From the NCBI GenBank assembly GCA_949738465.1, contig CATJBQ010000105.1, forward strand, positions 1-40,878: 40,878 bases of DNA, given 5' to 3'. A model generated the notes under the pieces. It was not told where the DNA came from and made no database searches. It saw nothing but the letters and a program-made list of their open reading frames with translations. Each line of letters opens with the position of its first letter. The stretch's first letter is position 1. A program made the position numbers and the translations under genes. Source of the DNA: an uncultured Lachnospiraceae bacterium (GTDB taxonomy: Bacteria; Bacillota; Clostridia; Lachnospirales; Lachnospiraceae). This document shows positions 33,097-40,878 of the stretch, in pieces.

Positions 33097-34643
33097 CTGC
33101 CTGTCCCCCCTTCTTCTCCATCCTCGGGCTGTACACTTATAGAACTGGCATCCTCGGGCTGTGCCTCCATAGAATTATTGTCCACAGACCCTGCTTTCAG
33201 CTCCTGCAGTCTCTGCCAGTCCTCCTCTCTGAAATCTGGCTCCGAAAGCCAGCCTTCCTCGATCAACTGCACCATCCTGTTATCCAGCAGATCCATTTCT
33301 TCGTCTCCGCCGTCCCCAAAGCTTTCATAAAGTTCCCTGGCTTTCCCATACCATTCTGCCAACTGGTAATACTCCTGTTCTTCTCTCGCTTTCCCCTGTT
33401 GGACTTCAGCTTCCAGAAATGCGGCCCATTTATATGACAGATAATTTTCGGGATAGCGGTCAAAAAACTGCCAGACCATATCCTCTACCTCTTCAAGCCT
33501 CCCCAGATATTGCTGAACAGTAATTATCCTATCCATAACCCATCCTTCATCTCGCCCCCTGTTGTATACCTCCCAAAACAAATCCCGCGATTTTTCATAA
33601 TCCTCATTATGAAAATAGACATCTGCCAATTGTATCAACCGACTATCATTCAACAGCTTTATCATCTGTTCATCTTCCAGCAACCGTGTCATCTGTTCAT
33701 CTTCCAGCAGTTGTATTTCCTCCCCCAGATGGTCATCGCCCAATTTTTCGAGGGTTTTGGACAAAAAACAGACGGCCCTTTTCCTTAGGGTTTCCTCCAT
33801 ATTCCCGTCTGCCGCAAACGGTAGATCTCTCAGGGCTGTTTTATAGTCTCCATTTATATAAGCAAGCTCCCCCTGGACAATGCGGAGGGAATCCTCGTCA
33901 AGCCCCTGCCGCACCGCCCGGTCCAGCATCTCCTCAGCCTTACCTGACTCTCCCTCTCCCTCCAACGCAAGAGCATAAGCCCGAAGATAGCGGGAATCTT
34001 TTGGCACTCTCCGTACTGCCTCTCCCAGGAACATCGAAGCCCCAACATAATTCTCATTTTCAAGAGAATAGCCGCCAAATTCATATATATTCTCCGCAAT
34101 CTGCCGATTCACACTGCTGTTTACTAAATAGTCCCCCGCTCCTGCAATCACCACACAGATACAGGCCGCCAGACCCAGAAAACGGATCTTCTCCGCTTCC
34201 AGACGCCTCTTTTTCAAAAGCTCCCGAATACACAGGCCATAGACGACTGCCGTCATGGCACAGGTGGTCCACATCCTCAGGAACAGTCCCGGGAGGAAGA
34301 TCAGTGAAAGCAGGATACCGGCTTTTTTTCCCCTCTGTATTTTTTTCCAGATCAACAGGCTCATGGCCGCCTGCATAACGCCCCGGTAAACCATCAGTGC
34401 CACATCCACATAAGCTGAGGTCACTCCCTGGACAGGGAAACGCATCAGCAACGTTGCGAGCAAGCCACCCACCCATCCCCATTCCCCCGAATGTCCCAGA
34501 GATTCCAAAGCAGCCAGAAGCAAGAGCTGCAGCAAAGCCTTTTTCTTGGAGCAATCGCTGCGCATAAGAAGCACTGCCAGCACCGGCAGAGGAAGAAAAA
34601 CCAGGCAGAAAAAGGCCGGCTCTATGATAAAAAAGATATTCAT
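33093..34643 (-). CDS. polytopic membrane protein with cytoplasmic TPR-like repeats
   Basis: The 516-aa protein has several hydrophobic segments in the first 175 residues, then a soluble region with TPR-type helical pairs (for example ENENYVGASMFLGEAVRRVP, SGKAEEMLDRAV, YEKSRDLFWEVY). Two in-frame tandem duplications are visible: a 9-residue unit (LLEDEQMTR/LLEDEQMIK/LLNDSRLIQ) coded at about 33640-33710, and a 10-residue unit near the C terminus coded at 33120-33179. It is not assigned to a named family with certainty. It overlaps the kinase gene by ATGA, so it may be a scaffold or sensor for the kinase. Confidence 0.78.
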   Translation of the reverse strand: MNIFFIIEPAFFCLVFLPLPVLAVLLMRSDCSKKKALLQLLLLAALESLGHSGEWGWVGGLLATLLMRFPVQGVTSAYVDVALMVYRGVMQAAMSLLIWKKIQRGKKAGILLSLIFLPGLFLRMWTTCAMTAVVYGLCIRELLKKRRLEAEKIRFLGLAACICVVIAGAGDYLVNSSVNRQIAENIYEFGGYSLENENYVGASMFLGEAVRRVPKDSRYLRAYALALEGEGESGKAEEMLDRAVRQGLDEDSLRIVQGELAYINGDYKTALRDLPFAADGNMEETLRKRAVCFLSKTLEKLGDDHLGEEIQLLEDEQMTRLLEDEQMIKLLNDSRLIQLADVYFHNEDYEKSRDLFWEVYNRGRDEGWVMDRIITVQQYLGRLEEVEDMVWQFFDRYPENYLSYKWAAFLEAEVQQGKAREEQEYYQLAEWYGKARELYESFGDGGDEEMDLLDNRMVQLIEEGWLSEPDFREEDWQRLQELKAGSVDNNSMEAQPEDASSISVQPEDGEEGGTGR

Positions 34644-34691
34644 AACCCCTTACCCCCTTTTTTCCCTGTAGAAATACACCAAAAAAATCCC

Positions 34692-35009
34692 TTACCGTAC
34701 ATTCTCCCTGCTCCTTTCCTGCAGCATCTTCTGTACCTCCTTCATATACCAGCGGCTCACGGGAATCCGCTTCTGGTTCAGCAGCACCAGTTCCTCCGCC
34801 GAAAGCCTCCACACATAGCTTCGATTCACAATATAGCTCTGATGGCAACGCAGAAAAACATCCGAAGGAAGTCTTTCCTCCAGCTCGTCCATTTTTAGAT
34901 AGAATTCCACCTGATCCTGCTCCGCTATGGCCAAAATCTTGTGCACATTGCTCTCGAAATACTGGATTCTCCCAAACCGCAGCTTCTGACGGCTTCCCTT
35001 GATCAGCAC
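34692..35009 (-). CDS. LytTR-type DNA-binding domain protein
   Basis: The 105-aa reading is almost entirely a LytTR domain: KGSRQKLRFGRIQYFESNVHKILAI, FYLKMDELEERLPSDVFLRCHQSYIVN, then WRLSAEELVLLNQKRIPVSRWY. LytTR domains bind direct repeats upstream of target genes. There is no ATG; the likely start is GTG at 35009 with AAGGG 9 bases upstream. The frame continues unbroken upstream to the TAG that ends the XRE-type gene, only 6 codons earlier, so it could be the tail of that protein if the stop is read through. It is 48 bases before the TPR gene. It probably controls this island, by inference. Confidence 0.8.
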   Translation of the reverse strand: MLIKGSRQKLRFGRIQYFESNVHKILAIAEQDQVEFYLKMDELEERLPSDVFLRCHQSYIVNRSYVWRLSAEELVLLNQKRIPVSRWYMKEVQKMLQERSRENVR

Positions 35010-35027
35010 AGACAGAAACCCTTCTGG

Positions 35028-36491
35028 CTACCCGGAGCATCGCTCCGCCTCCTCCAGCTCAGAGATCAGCCGTTTTAGAACCTCCCTCGTCTTTTCCTTG
35101 GGATAGACAAACTTACTGTTTGGCAGAAACTTGATAAACTCGCAGAAGGATTTTCCAATGTTCGCTCCCTGAATATGGAGATTGCAGGTGTATGCGCCCC
35201 GGACAAAGCCCCGGGTGGCATAAAAATGCACGCCGAATCTGGGATCGCAGGTCATGGTCAGATAGGGAGGAATGGAAAGCTTCCCGTCGTCCGCGATGCA
35301 GCCGATCACCCTCCCGTTTTCCAGGTCATCCCGGAAGCTTTTCAGCATGGCCAAACGGTCCGGAATATCCAGCGGCCTGGTGTATTCCGAAGGAAGATCT
35401 ACAATGATCCCCTTCTGTGCGAACTGTACCAGCCCGGATTCCGTAAAAATCGTATAATAGTTTTCCTTCATATCCCGCAGCATGCCCATCCGCTGGTCTG
35501 CCAGCTCCACCACCTGTGTTTTCCAGGGCTCCTGGGCATCAAAATATTTCTGGATGATCTCCCTGGTATAATAACGTCCAAAGCAGGGCTGCAGCATTAT
35601 GGTAAAATATTCCTCCACCGTGGTGCTGTTCATATAATCCCCCAACACCTCAATCAGGTCATTGGTGTAGGTAATGAGCGTCTGACACTCCTCCTGCACC
35701 TGCTGGAAATGCTTCTGGTACAAGCCGATCACCCCGGCAGAGCCCTGGATCTGGGCAATGGACATTTTCTGATTCATACGGATCAGATAATGGGGCGTAA
35801 CAATGAAATAAGGAAAGGGGTCAACGCTCACCGAAGATCCCGCGCCTTCAAAATAATAATAGGCAAAATACTGGCCAAAGGAAACCAGCGCCATGGGGAT
35901 CATCTGCTGAAGCAGCTGAAAATTGGCCAGATTGGTCCCCTCCCCGGAATGGTTTGGCTGGAAGGACACCATCTGGCTCACACGGAAGCGCTGCCCGCAC
36001 TCCCACAGGCGGATCAGTTCCTCGGATAAGGAGCTCTCCTGGGGCAGGAACATACACAGCTCACAGGGTTCCCCGTCCTGGATCTCCTGGTACAGGATAT
36101 GCCGCAGTTCCTTTTCCACCTGGGGCTTTCCATAGATCAGGCCCTCCCGGACGGATGCCTCATCCTCCAGAATAGCAGCCGCCGCCTTCGTACCGGTTGA
36201 AAAATGCAGCTGTGAAATATCAGACAGCAATTCGCAGATACTCTCCTGGATCTCATAAACATCCTCCCCCTGCAGCAGCATTTCATAGTACTGGTTCAGC
36301 TCCCGGATCTCAGGCAGCGTCAGCTCCAGATACTGGATCAGCCGCTTTAAGGCCACATAAGAGAGAGTTCTCTCGTCCTTCAGCGCCTTATGGATGGAGG
36401 TTCTCTCCACACCGGCCTTCTCCGCGATCCTGGCGATCGGTTCTCCGCTCTTATCCAGCAGTGATCTTAAATAAACTGAAAATTTAGACAT
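35028..36491 (-). CDS. XRE-type helix-turn-helix regulator with large uncharacterised C-terminal region
   Basis: The 487-aa protein has an XRE/lambda-repressor-like HTH at the N terminus (about 5-60: EPIARIAEKAGVERTSIHKALKDERTLSYVALKRLIQYL). The remaining 420 residues form a soluble region without a membrane segment that I do not recognise; it has several aromatic-rich stretches (FGQYFAYYYFEG, PFPYFIVTPHY), so a ligand or partner domain is possible. It lies first in the run HTH, LytTR, TPR, kinase, behind an extended -10 promoter. The stop TAG is in frame with the LytTR domain. It probably senses a signal and sets expression of the island. Confidence 0.8.
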   Translation of the reverse strand: MSKFSVYLRSLLDKSGEPIARIAEKAGVERTSIHKALKDERTLSYVALKRLIQYLELTLPEIRELNQYYEMLLQGEDVYEIQESICELLSDISQLHFSTGTKAAAAILEDEASVREGLIYGKPQVEKELRHILYQEIQDGEPCELCMFLPQESSLSEELIRLWECGQRFRVSQMVSFQPNHSGEGTNLANFQLLQQMIPMALVSFGQYFAYYYFEGAGSSVSVDPFPYFIVTPHYLIRMNQKMSIAQIQGSAGVIGLYQKHFQQVQEECQTLITYTNDLIEVLGDYMNSTTVEEYFTIMLQPCFGRYYTREIIQKYFDAQEPWKTQVVELADQRMGMLRDMKENYYTIFTESGLVQFAQKGIIVDLPSEYTRPLDIPDRLAMLKSFRDDLENGRVIGCIADDGKLSIPPYLTMTCDPRFGVHFYATRGFVRGAYTCNLHIQGANIGKSFCEFIKFLPNSKFVYPKEKTREVLKRLISELEEAERCSG

Positions 36492-36541
36492 ACTACTTCC
36501 CTCTCAGCTTGATTTCGCATTATTTTTCAAATAATAGAAAC

Positions 36542-36550
36542 ATTATAACA
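36542..36550 (-). promoter_or_regulatory. extended -10 promoter of the XRE-LytTR-TPR-kinase operon
   Basis: On the minus strand the sequence TGTTATAAT (TG, one base, then perfect TATAAT at 36542-36547) lies about 50 bases before the regulator start. No good -35 is visible, as usual for extended -10 promoters. Confidence 0.6.
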
Positions 36551-36576
36551 CTATTCGACCCGATTCTGTTACACAA

Positions 36577-36632
36577 ATCCGCAAAATAATGTGGCAAAAC
36601 CATCCGCAAAATCCGTCACATTTTTTGCCACA
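36577..36632. repeat. inverted and direct repeats in the divergent intergenic region
   Basis: The 275-base gap 36492-36766 contains an inverted repeat TGTGGCAAAA (36590-36599) and TTTTGCCACA (36623-36632), perfect over 10 bases, and a direct repeat ATCCGCAAAAT at 36577-36587 and 36602-36612, 25 bases apart. They lie 27-85 bases upstream of the regulator's -10 box. They look like operator sites, perhaps for the XRE or LytTR protein encoded next to them. Confidence 0.5.
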
Positions 36633-36766
36633 CTCTGCTTACAGGCTGAAAACAGGTTCAACTAAAAAACAAAACGCCTCCCTGCTTGCAATCCCCCGGT
36701 GTTTATGTTAAGCTGAATTTAACATCGCTGATCCACAGCAGACGCCGGAAAAAGGAGGTGCCAGAC

Positions 36767-38455
36767 ATGCCGCATATAAACCTTCCCTATGGGATCGATC
36801 TTTTTGAACAGGTACGGACACGCAATTGCTACTATATTGATAAAACGGGTTTCATCCGGGAATTATTGGATGAGACTTTTTCCGTAAACCTGATCACCCG
36901 TCCCCGCCGCTTTGGTAAGACGCTCACCTTAAGCATGCTGGCAGAATTTTTTGACATCCGTAAGGACAGCAGATCTCTTTTTGAAGGCCTTCAGATCTCC
37001 AGGGATCTGGCATGCTGCGAGACATGGATGAACCGCCGGCCCGTGCTTTTTCTTACCCTGAAGGATGTGGAAGGGAATCACTTTGAAAATGCCTATGGCA
37101 TGCTGAAATATACCATTGCCTCTCTTTGCATCGAACACGCCTATCTTAAGAACAGCGATAAGGTATCCCCGCCGGATCTTGCCGCCTTTGAGCGTCTGAT
37201 GTATCAGGAGGGCAGCGCTACCGACATACAGGGCGCACTTTTTACGCTGATCCGTATGATGCATGCGCACTATGGAGAAAAAGTAATCCTTCTGGTGGAT
37301 GAATACGACGTTCCCCTGGCGAAGGCTGGCGATCATGGCTATTATGAAGAAATGCTCCAGGTCATCAAAAAATTTCTGGGTATGGTCTGGAAATCCAATC
37401 CGGCACTGGAGTTTTCCGTTGTCACCGGGTGCTTGCGCATTGCAAAGGAAAGCATCTTTACCGGCGCCAATAATTTTGTTTCAAACTCCATATCAGGGAA
37501 ACGTTATCAGAATTATTTTGGTTTTACGGAAGATGAAGTAAGGTCCCTGCTGGAAGATGCCCACCTGTCACACGCCTTACCGGAAATGAAAAAATGGTAC
37601 GATGGCTATCTGTTTGGAAACCAGGACATCTATTGTCCCTGGGACGTGATCAATCATGTGCGCGCTCTCATGGAGGATCCGGGGGCAGCTCCTGAAAACT
37701 ATTGGCTGGACACCAGCCATAACCAGATCATCCGCCGTTTTATCGACCTTGCAGATCCGTCTGTGAACCCCAAATTTGAGACTCTGCTCTCCGGCGGCGT
37801 CATACAGGAACACATCTGGGAGGACCTGACATACGACCTGACACATTCCACCGCAGAACATCTGTGGAGTATTCTCTATCTGACCGGATATCTGACACAG
37901 GTATCGGCAGAAAACCTGCCGGAAGGAATGGTCCCGCAGCCTGGCAGTAAGGCGCTTCGGATTCCCAATGAAGAGATCCGCTCTGTGTTTGCAGATACTG
38001 TGAAGGCCTGGTTTACGGAGCAGATCACAGCCAGAGACCGCCGGGAATTTTTTCAGGAGTGGTGGAACGGGGAAGCCGACAGGCTGACAGAAGAGATTTC
38101 CGACATACTCTTTGACACCATCAGCTATTTTGACTATAGGGAAGATTTTTACCATGCCTTTGTGGCTGGCCTTTTCTCCGGCGCTGGATATGAGGTGCGC
38201 TCCAATTCAGAGCAGGGGCTTGGACGGGCGGATATCATCATAAGGGAACGGCGCCACAGACGGGCGATCGTGATCGAGATCAAGTGGGCTGCACAGGGCG
38301 ATCTGGAAAAGGAGTGTCTGGAGGCCTTGGATCAGATAAAAGAAAAACAGTATGTGAAAAATCTTCAGTTGGAAGGGTATCGCACTATTTTGTGCTACGG
38401 GGCCGCTTTTACAGGTAAGAGCTGCCTGGTAAAATGTGCCGGGCAAATGCCATAG
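36767..38455 (+). CDS. AAA-ATPase-like / PD-(D/E)XK nuclease-like protein
   Basis: The 562-aa protein starts with the AAA_ATPase-like family pattern (YGIDLFEQVRTRNCYYIDKT), a P loop RPRRFGKT (45-52) and a Walker B-type LLVDEYD (DE at 178-179). The C-terminal 90 residues fit a PD-(D/E)XK nuclease fold with D489 (GRADIII) and E504-x-K506 (IEIK). This family is abundant in gut anaerobes and often occurs in many copies; its role is not established, and mobile or defence functions have been proposed. The start at 36767 has AGGAGG 8 bases upstream (36753-36758); the frame extends to 36686 without a site. It is a lone plus-strand gene with its own terminator. Confidence 0.9.
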   Translation: MPHINLPYGIDLFEQVRTRNCYYIDKTGFIRELLDETFSVNLITRPRRFGKTLTLSMLAEFFDIRKDSRSLFEGLQISRDLACCETWMNRRPVLFLTLKDVEGNHFENAYGMLKYTIASLCIEHAYLKNSDKVSPPDLAAFERLMYQEGSATDIQGALFTLIRMMHAHYGEKVILLVDEYDVPLAKAGDHGYYEEMLQVIKKFLGMVWKSNPALEFSVVTGCLRIAKESIFTGANNFVSNSISGKRYQNYFGFTEDEVRSLLEDAHLSHALPEMKKWYDGYLFGNQDIYCPWDVINHVRALMEDPGAAPENYWLDTSHNQIIRRFIDLADPSVNPKFETLLSGGVIQEHIWEDLTYDLTHSTAEHLWSILYLTGYLTQVSAENLPEGMVPQPGSKALRIPNEEIRSVFADTVKAWFTEQITARDRREFFQEWWNGEADRLTEEISDILFDTISYFDYREDFYHAFVAGLFSGAGYEVRSNSEQGLGRADIIIRERRHRRAIVIEIKWAAQGDLEKECLEALDQIKEKQYVKNLQLEGYRTILCYGAAFTGKSCLVKCAGQMP

Positions 38456-38487
38456 CCTTATTTTCCTGATATGAAAATAAGGCTATG
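38451..38487 (+). terminator. hairpin terminator after the AAA/PD-(D/E)XK gene
   Basis: A perfect 15-base inverted repeat (CATAGCCTTATTTTC and its complement, loop 7) overlaps the stop codon. A run of five Ts follows 7 bases later. The distance to the T run makes it a less typical terminator. Confidence 0.65.
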
Positions 38488-38556
38488 GATGCTGCTTTTT
38501 CTTCAACATTTTCAATGATACGCAGTACATAAGGATTATGGTAGGAGGGATTCGTC

Positions 38557-38673
38557 TCATGCCCCGATTAAAAATGCTAGATAGGTTCCAGTCAGGGCCG
38601 CGATCTCCGTCTCAACTGCGCTGGTATCTAAGGAGAATCCCACATGGGAAGCATCGGCACCCCCTTCTATCAC
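38557..38673 (-). pseudogene. possible remnant of a solute-binding protein C terminus
   Basis: Between dnaJ and the terminator at 38487, a 38-codon minus-strand reading directly follows the dnaJ stop in the same frame. It reads VGFSLDTSAVETEIAALTG, which recalls the C-terminal part of DUF3502-type sugar-binding lipoproteins (FSFDTSxVKTEIAAL...). Nothing upstream of it encodes the rest of such a protein, so it would be a decayed fragment. The gap 38488-38556 shows nothing else. Confidence 0.3.
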
Positions 38674-39858
38674 TTAGATATCCTCCAGAGACTCCTTCAG
38701 CTTATCCATAAATCCCTTCTTCTTATGCTTCTCCTTGGCAACGCCGTCTGCCGCGCCATTCTGGCTTTTTAAGCTGTTGCCGGAAAGAGCGTCATAGGCC
38801 CGAAGCGCCTCCTTTGCCTCACCGCTTAAGGAGGTGGGCACCTGCACCACCAGGGTGACATAGTGATCGCCCCGCACCGCGCGGTTCCTCAAGGACGGGA
38901 TTCCCTTGCCCTTTAAGCGGATCCTGGTATCTGTCTGGGTTCCGGGCTTCACGTCATAGAGCACGTCGCCGTCGATGGTGCTGATCTTCACCTCGCCGCC
39001 CAGGGCCGCCTGTGCGAAGGAAATGGGGGCCGTGGAATAAATATTCATATCCTGGCGCTGGAAAATGGGATGCCGCGATACATTCACCTCCACCAGAAGA
39101 TCGCCTCTGGGCCCGCCGCCCTGGCCCGGTTCGCCCTTCTCCCGGATCCTTACGCTCTGGCCGTCGTCGATGCCTGCCGGAATGGATACCTTGATCTTCT
39201 TGCGGCTGGCAATATAGCCGGTCCCACGGCAATCCGGACATTTCTCCCGGATGATCTTGCCGGTACCGCCGCAGTCGGGACAGGTCTGTACGTTCTGCAC
39301 CATCCCCAGGAAGGACTGCTGGGTATAAACCACCTTACCCTTGCCGCCGCACTTGCCGCAGGTCTCCGGGGAGGTTCCCGGCCTGGCTCCTGTGGCGTGG
39401 CATGTGGGGCAGTCGTCCTTCAGGGTGATCTCGATCTCCTTCTCACAGCCAAAAGCCGCCTCCTCAAAGGTGATACGCAGCACCGCCCGCAAGTTGGCGC
39501 CACGCCTGGGTCCGTTGTCCGCAGACCGTCTGCGGCCTCCGCCAAACAGATCCCCAAATATATCGCCGAAAATATCGCCGAAATCCATGCCGGAAAAATC
39601 GAATCCGCCCGCTCCTCCGGCGCCGCCCTCGAAAGCCGCATGGCCAAACTGGTCATACTGCCGACGCTTATCGGGATCGCTTAAGACCGCATAAGCCTCG
39701 GAGGCCTCCTTGAACTTCTTCTCTGCCTCCGCATCCCCCGGATTCATATCGGGATGATATTTTTTGGCCAATACACGATATGCTTTTTTTAATGCTGCGT
39801 CATCGGCGCTCCGGTCTACGCCTAAGACCTCATAATAATCTCTCTTCTGCTCTGCCAT
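38674..39858 (-). CDS. dnaJ: chaperone protein DnaJ
   Basis: DnaJ delivers unfolded proteins to DnaK and stimulates its ATPase. The 394-aa protein has the J domain with HPDMNPG (about 33-39), a Gly/Phe-rich linker, four zinc motifs ([32 protein letters not shown]) and the C-terminal substrate domain. The start at 39858 follows GAGGGAG 6 bases upstream; the preceding GTG is less likely. It is downstream of dnaK, in the usual order. Its stop TAA is directly followed in frame by the fragment at 38557-38673. Confidence 0.97.
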   Translation of the reverse strand: MAEQKRDYYEVLGVDRSADDAALKKAYRVLAKKYHPDMNPGDAEAEKKFKEASEAYAVLSDPDKRRQYDQFGHAAFEGGAGGAGGFDFSGMDFGDIFGDIFGDLFGGGRRRSADNGPRRGANLRAVLRITFEEAAFGCEKEIEITLKDDCPTCHATGARPGTSPETCGKCGGKGKVVYTQQSFLGMVQNVQTCPDCGGTGKIIREKCPDCRGTGYIASRKKIKVSIPAGIDDGQSVRIREKGEPGQGGGPRGDLLVEVNVSRHPIFQRQDMNIYSTAPISFAQAALGGEVKISTIDGDVLYDVKPGTQTDTRIRLKGKGIPSLRNRAVRGDHYVTLVVQVPTSLSGEAKEALRAYDALSGNSLKSQNGAADGVAKEKHKKKGFMDKLKESLEDI

Positions 39859-39878
39859 CACTTACTCCCTCTTTACCG

Positions 39879-39917
39879 CTTGTAAGGGCTGGCAGTAATA
39901 CTGTCAACCCTTATAAG
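39879..39917 (-). promoter_or_regulatory. dnaK-dnaJ intergenic hairpin overlapping a candidate promoter
   Basis: Arms of 17 bases (39879-39895 and 39901-39917, loop TAATA) pair with two mismatches and one wobble. On the minus strand the same stretch reads TTGACA (39902-39907), 17 bases, TACAAG (39879-39884), which is a plausible promoter for dnaJ. It may instead stabilise or process the dnaK message. Confidence 0.45.
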
Positions 39918-39927
39918 TGTTCTATGC

Positions 39928-40878
<951 letters not shown>

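Noticed and set aside
33662-33709. 27-base repeats as a CRISPR array
   Set aside because: There are only two clear copies without spacers, inside a coding frame, and no cas gene is present.
34081-35040. 319-codon open frame overlapping the LytTR and TPR genes
   Set aside because: It runs through the LytTR and TPR genes in another frame, has no recognisable domain, and the LytTR and TPR readings fit known families.
23474-36491. Type VI or type VII secretion system
   Set aside because: FHA, kinase and PP2C genes are found with such systems, but no EssC, WXG100, Hcp, VgrG or sheath gene is visible.

Overview
The window looks like chromosomal DNA from a spore-forming, anaerobic member of the Clostridia, most likely Lachnospiraceae. 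The reasons are the YesM/YesN-controlled sugar ABC transporter, an HPr-like protein without the active-site histidine, CotF-type spore coat genes, the ireB-ruvX-DUF1292 gene order and the nifZ-thiI pair. Base composition is moderate and gene density is high. Most genes lie on the minus strand in tightly packed operons with Shine-Dalgarno sequences close to AGGAGG. I see no rRNA, tRNA, CRISPR array, insertion sequence or prophage.

Layout. (1) 1-6487, minus: a carbohydrate-uptake locus with a YesM-type histidine kinase, a YesN-type response regulator, a lipoprotein solute-binding protein and two permeases, the second cut by the window edge. (2) 6700-9330, plus: an F420-ligase-like protein and chorismate synthase, closed by a bidirectional terminator. 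(3) 9328-18034, minus: Fic protein, lactonase-like protein, then a conserved housekeeping block: TrhP-like U32 protein and TrmR-like methyltransferase (tRNA wobble-uridine modification), a catalytic-domain-less MltG-like protein, YlbF-family protein, RNase J, DUF1292, RuvX, IreB and MtaB. (4) 18073-18442, plus: a single HPr-like gene with its own promoter and terminator. (5) 18485-22626, minus: ThiI, cysteine desulfurase, RsmE and PrmA, an RNA and ribosome modification cluster. (6) 22643-23278: two small spore-coat-like genes. (7) 23474-36491: an accessory signalling island. (8) 36767-38487, plus: an AAA-ATPase/PD-(D/E)XK protein. (9) 38674-40878, minus: dnaJ and the 3' part of dnaK.

The most unusual region is 23474-36491. 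It holds an XRE-type regulator followed in the same frame, after one amber codon, by a LytTR domain; a TPR membrane protein; a zinc-ribbon Ser/Thr kinase with a C-terminal membrane anchor; a PP2C phosphatase; three intact FHA proteins and one decayed one; and two membrane-anchored proteins sharing a DUF5050-like repeat domain, one fused to a subtilisin-type protease. The arrangement suggests a phosphothreonine relay (kinase writes, FHA reads, PP2C erases) tied to an extracytoplasmic sensor and protease. The components are recognised from sequence; the circuit is inference.

In the sugar locus, the two-component system probably switches on the transporter. A hairpin between the binding protein and the permeases would keep the binding protein in excess. 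In the housekeeping block, RNase J and YlbF share an RNA-decay theme, and TrhP/TrmR and ThiI/NifS/MtaB share a tRNA-modification theme.
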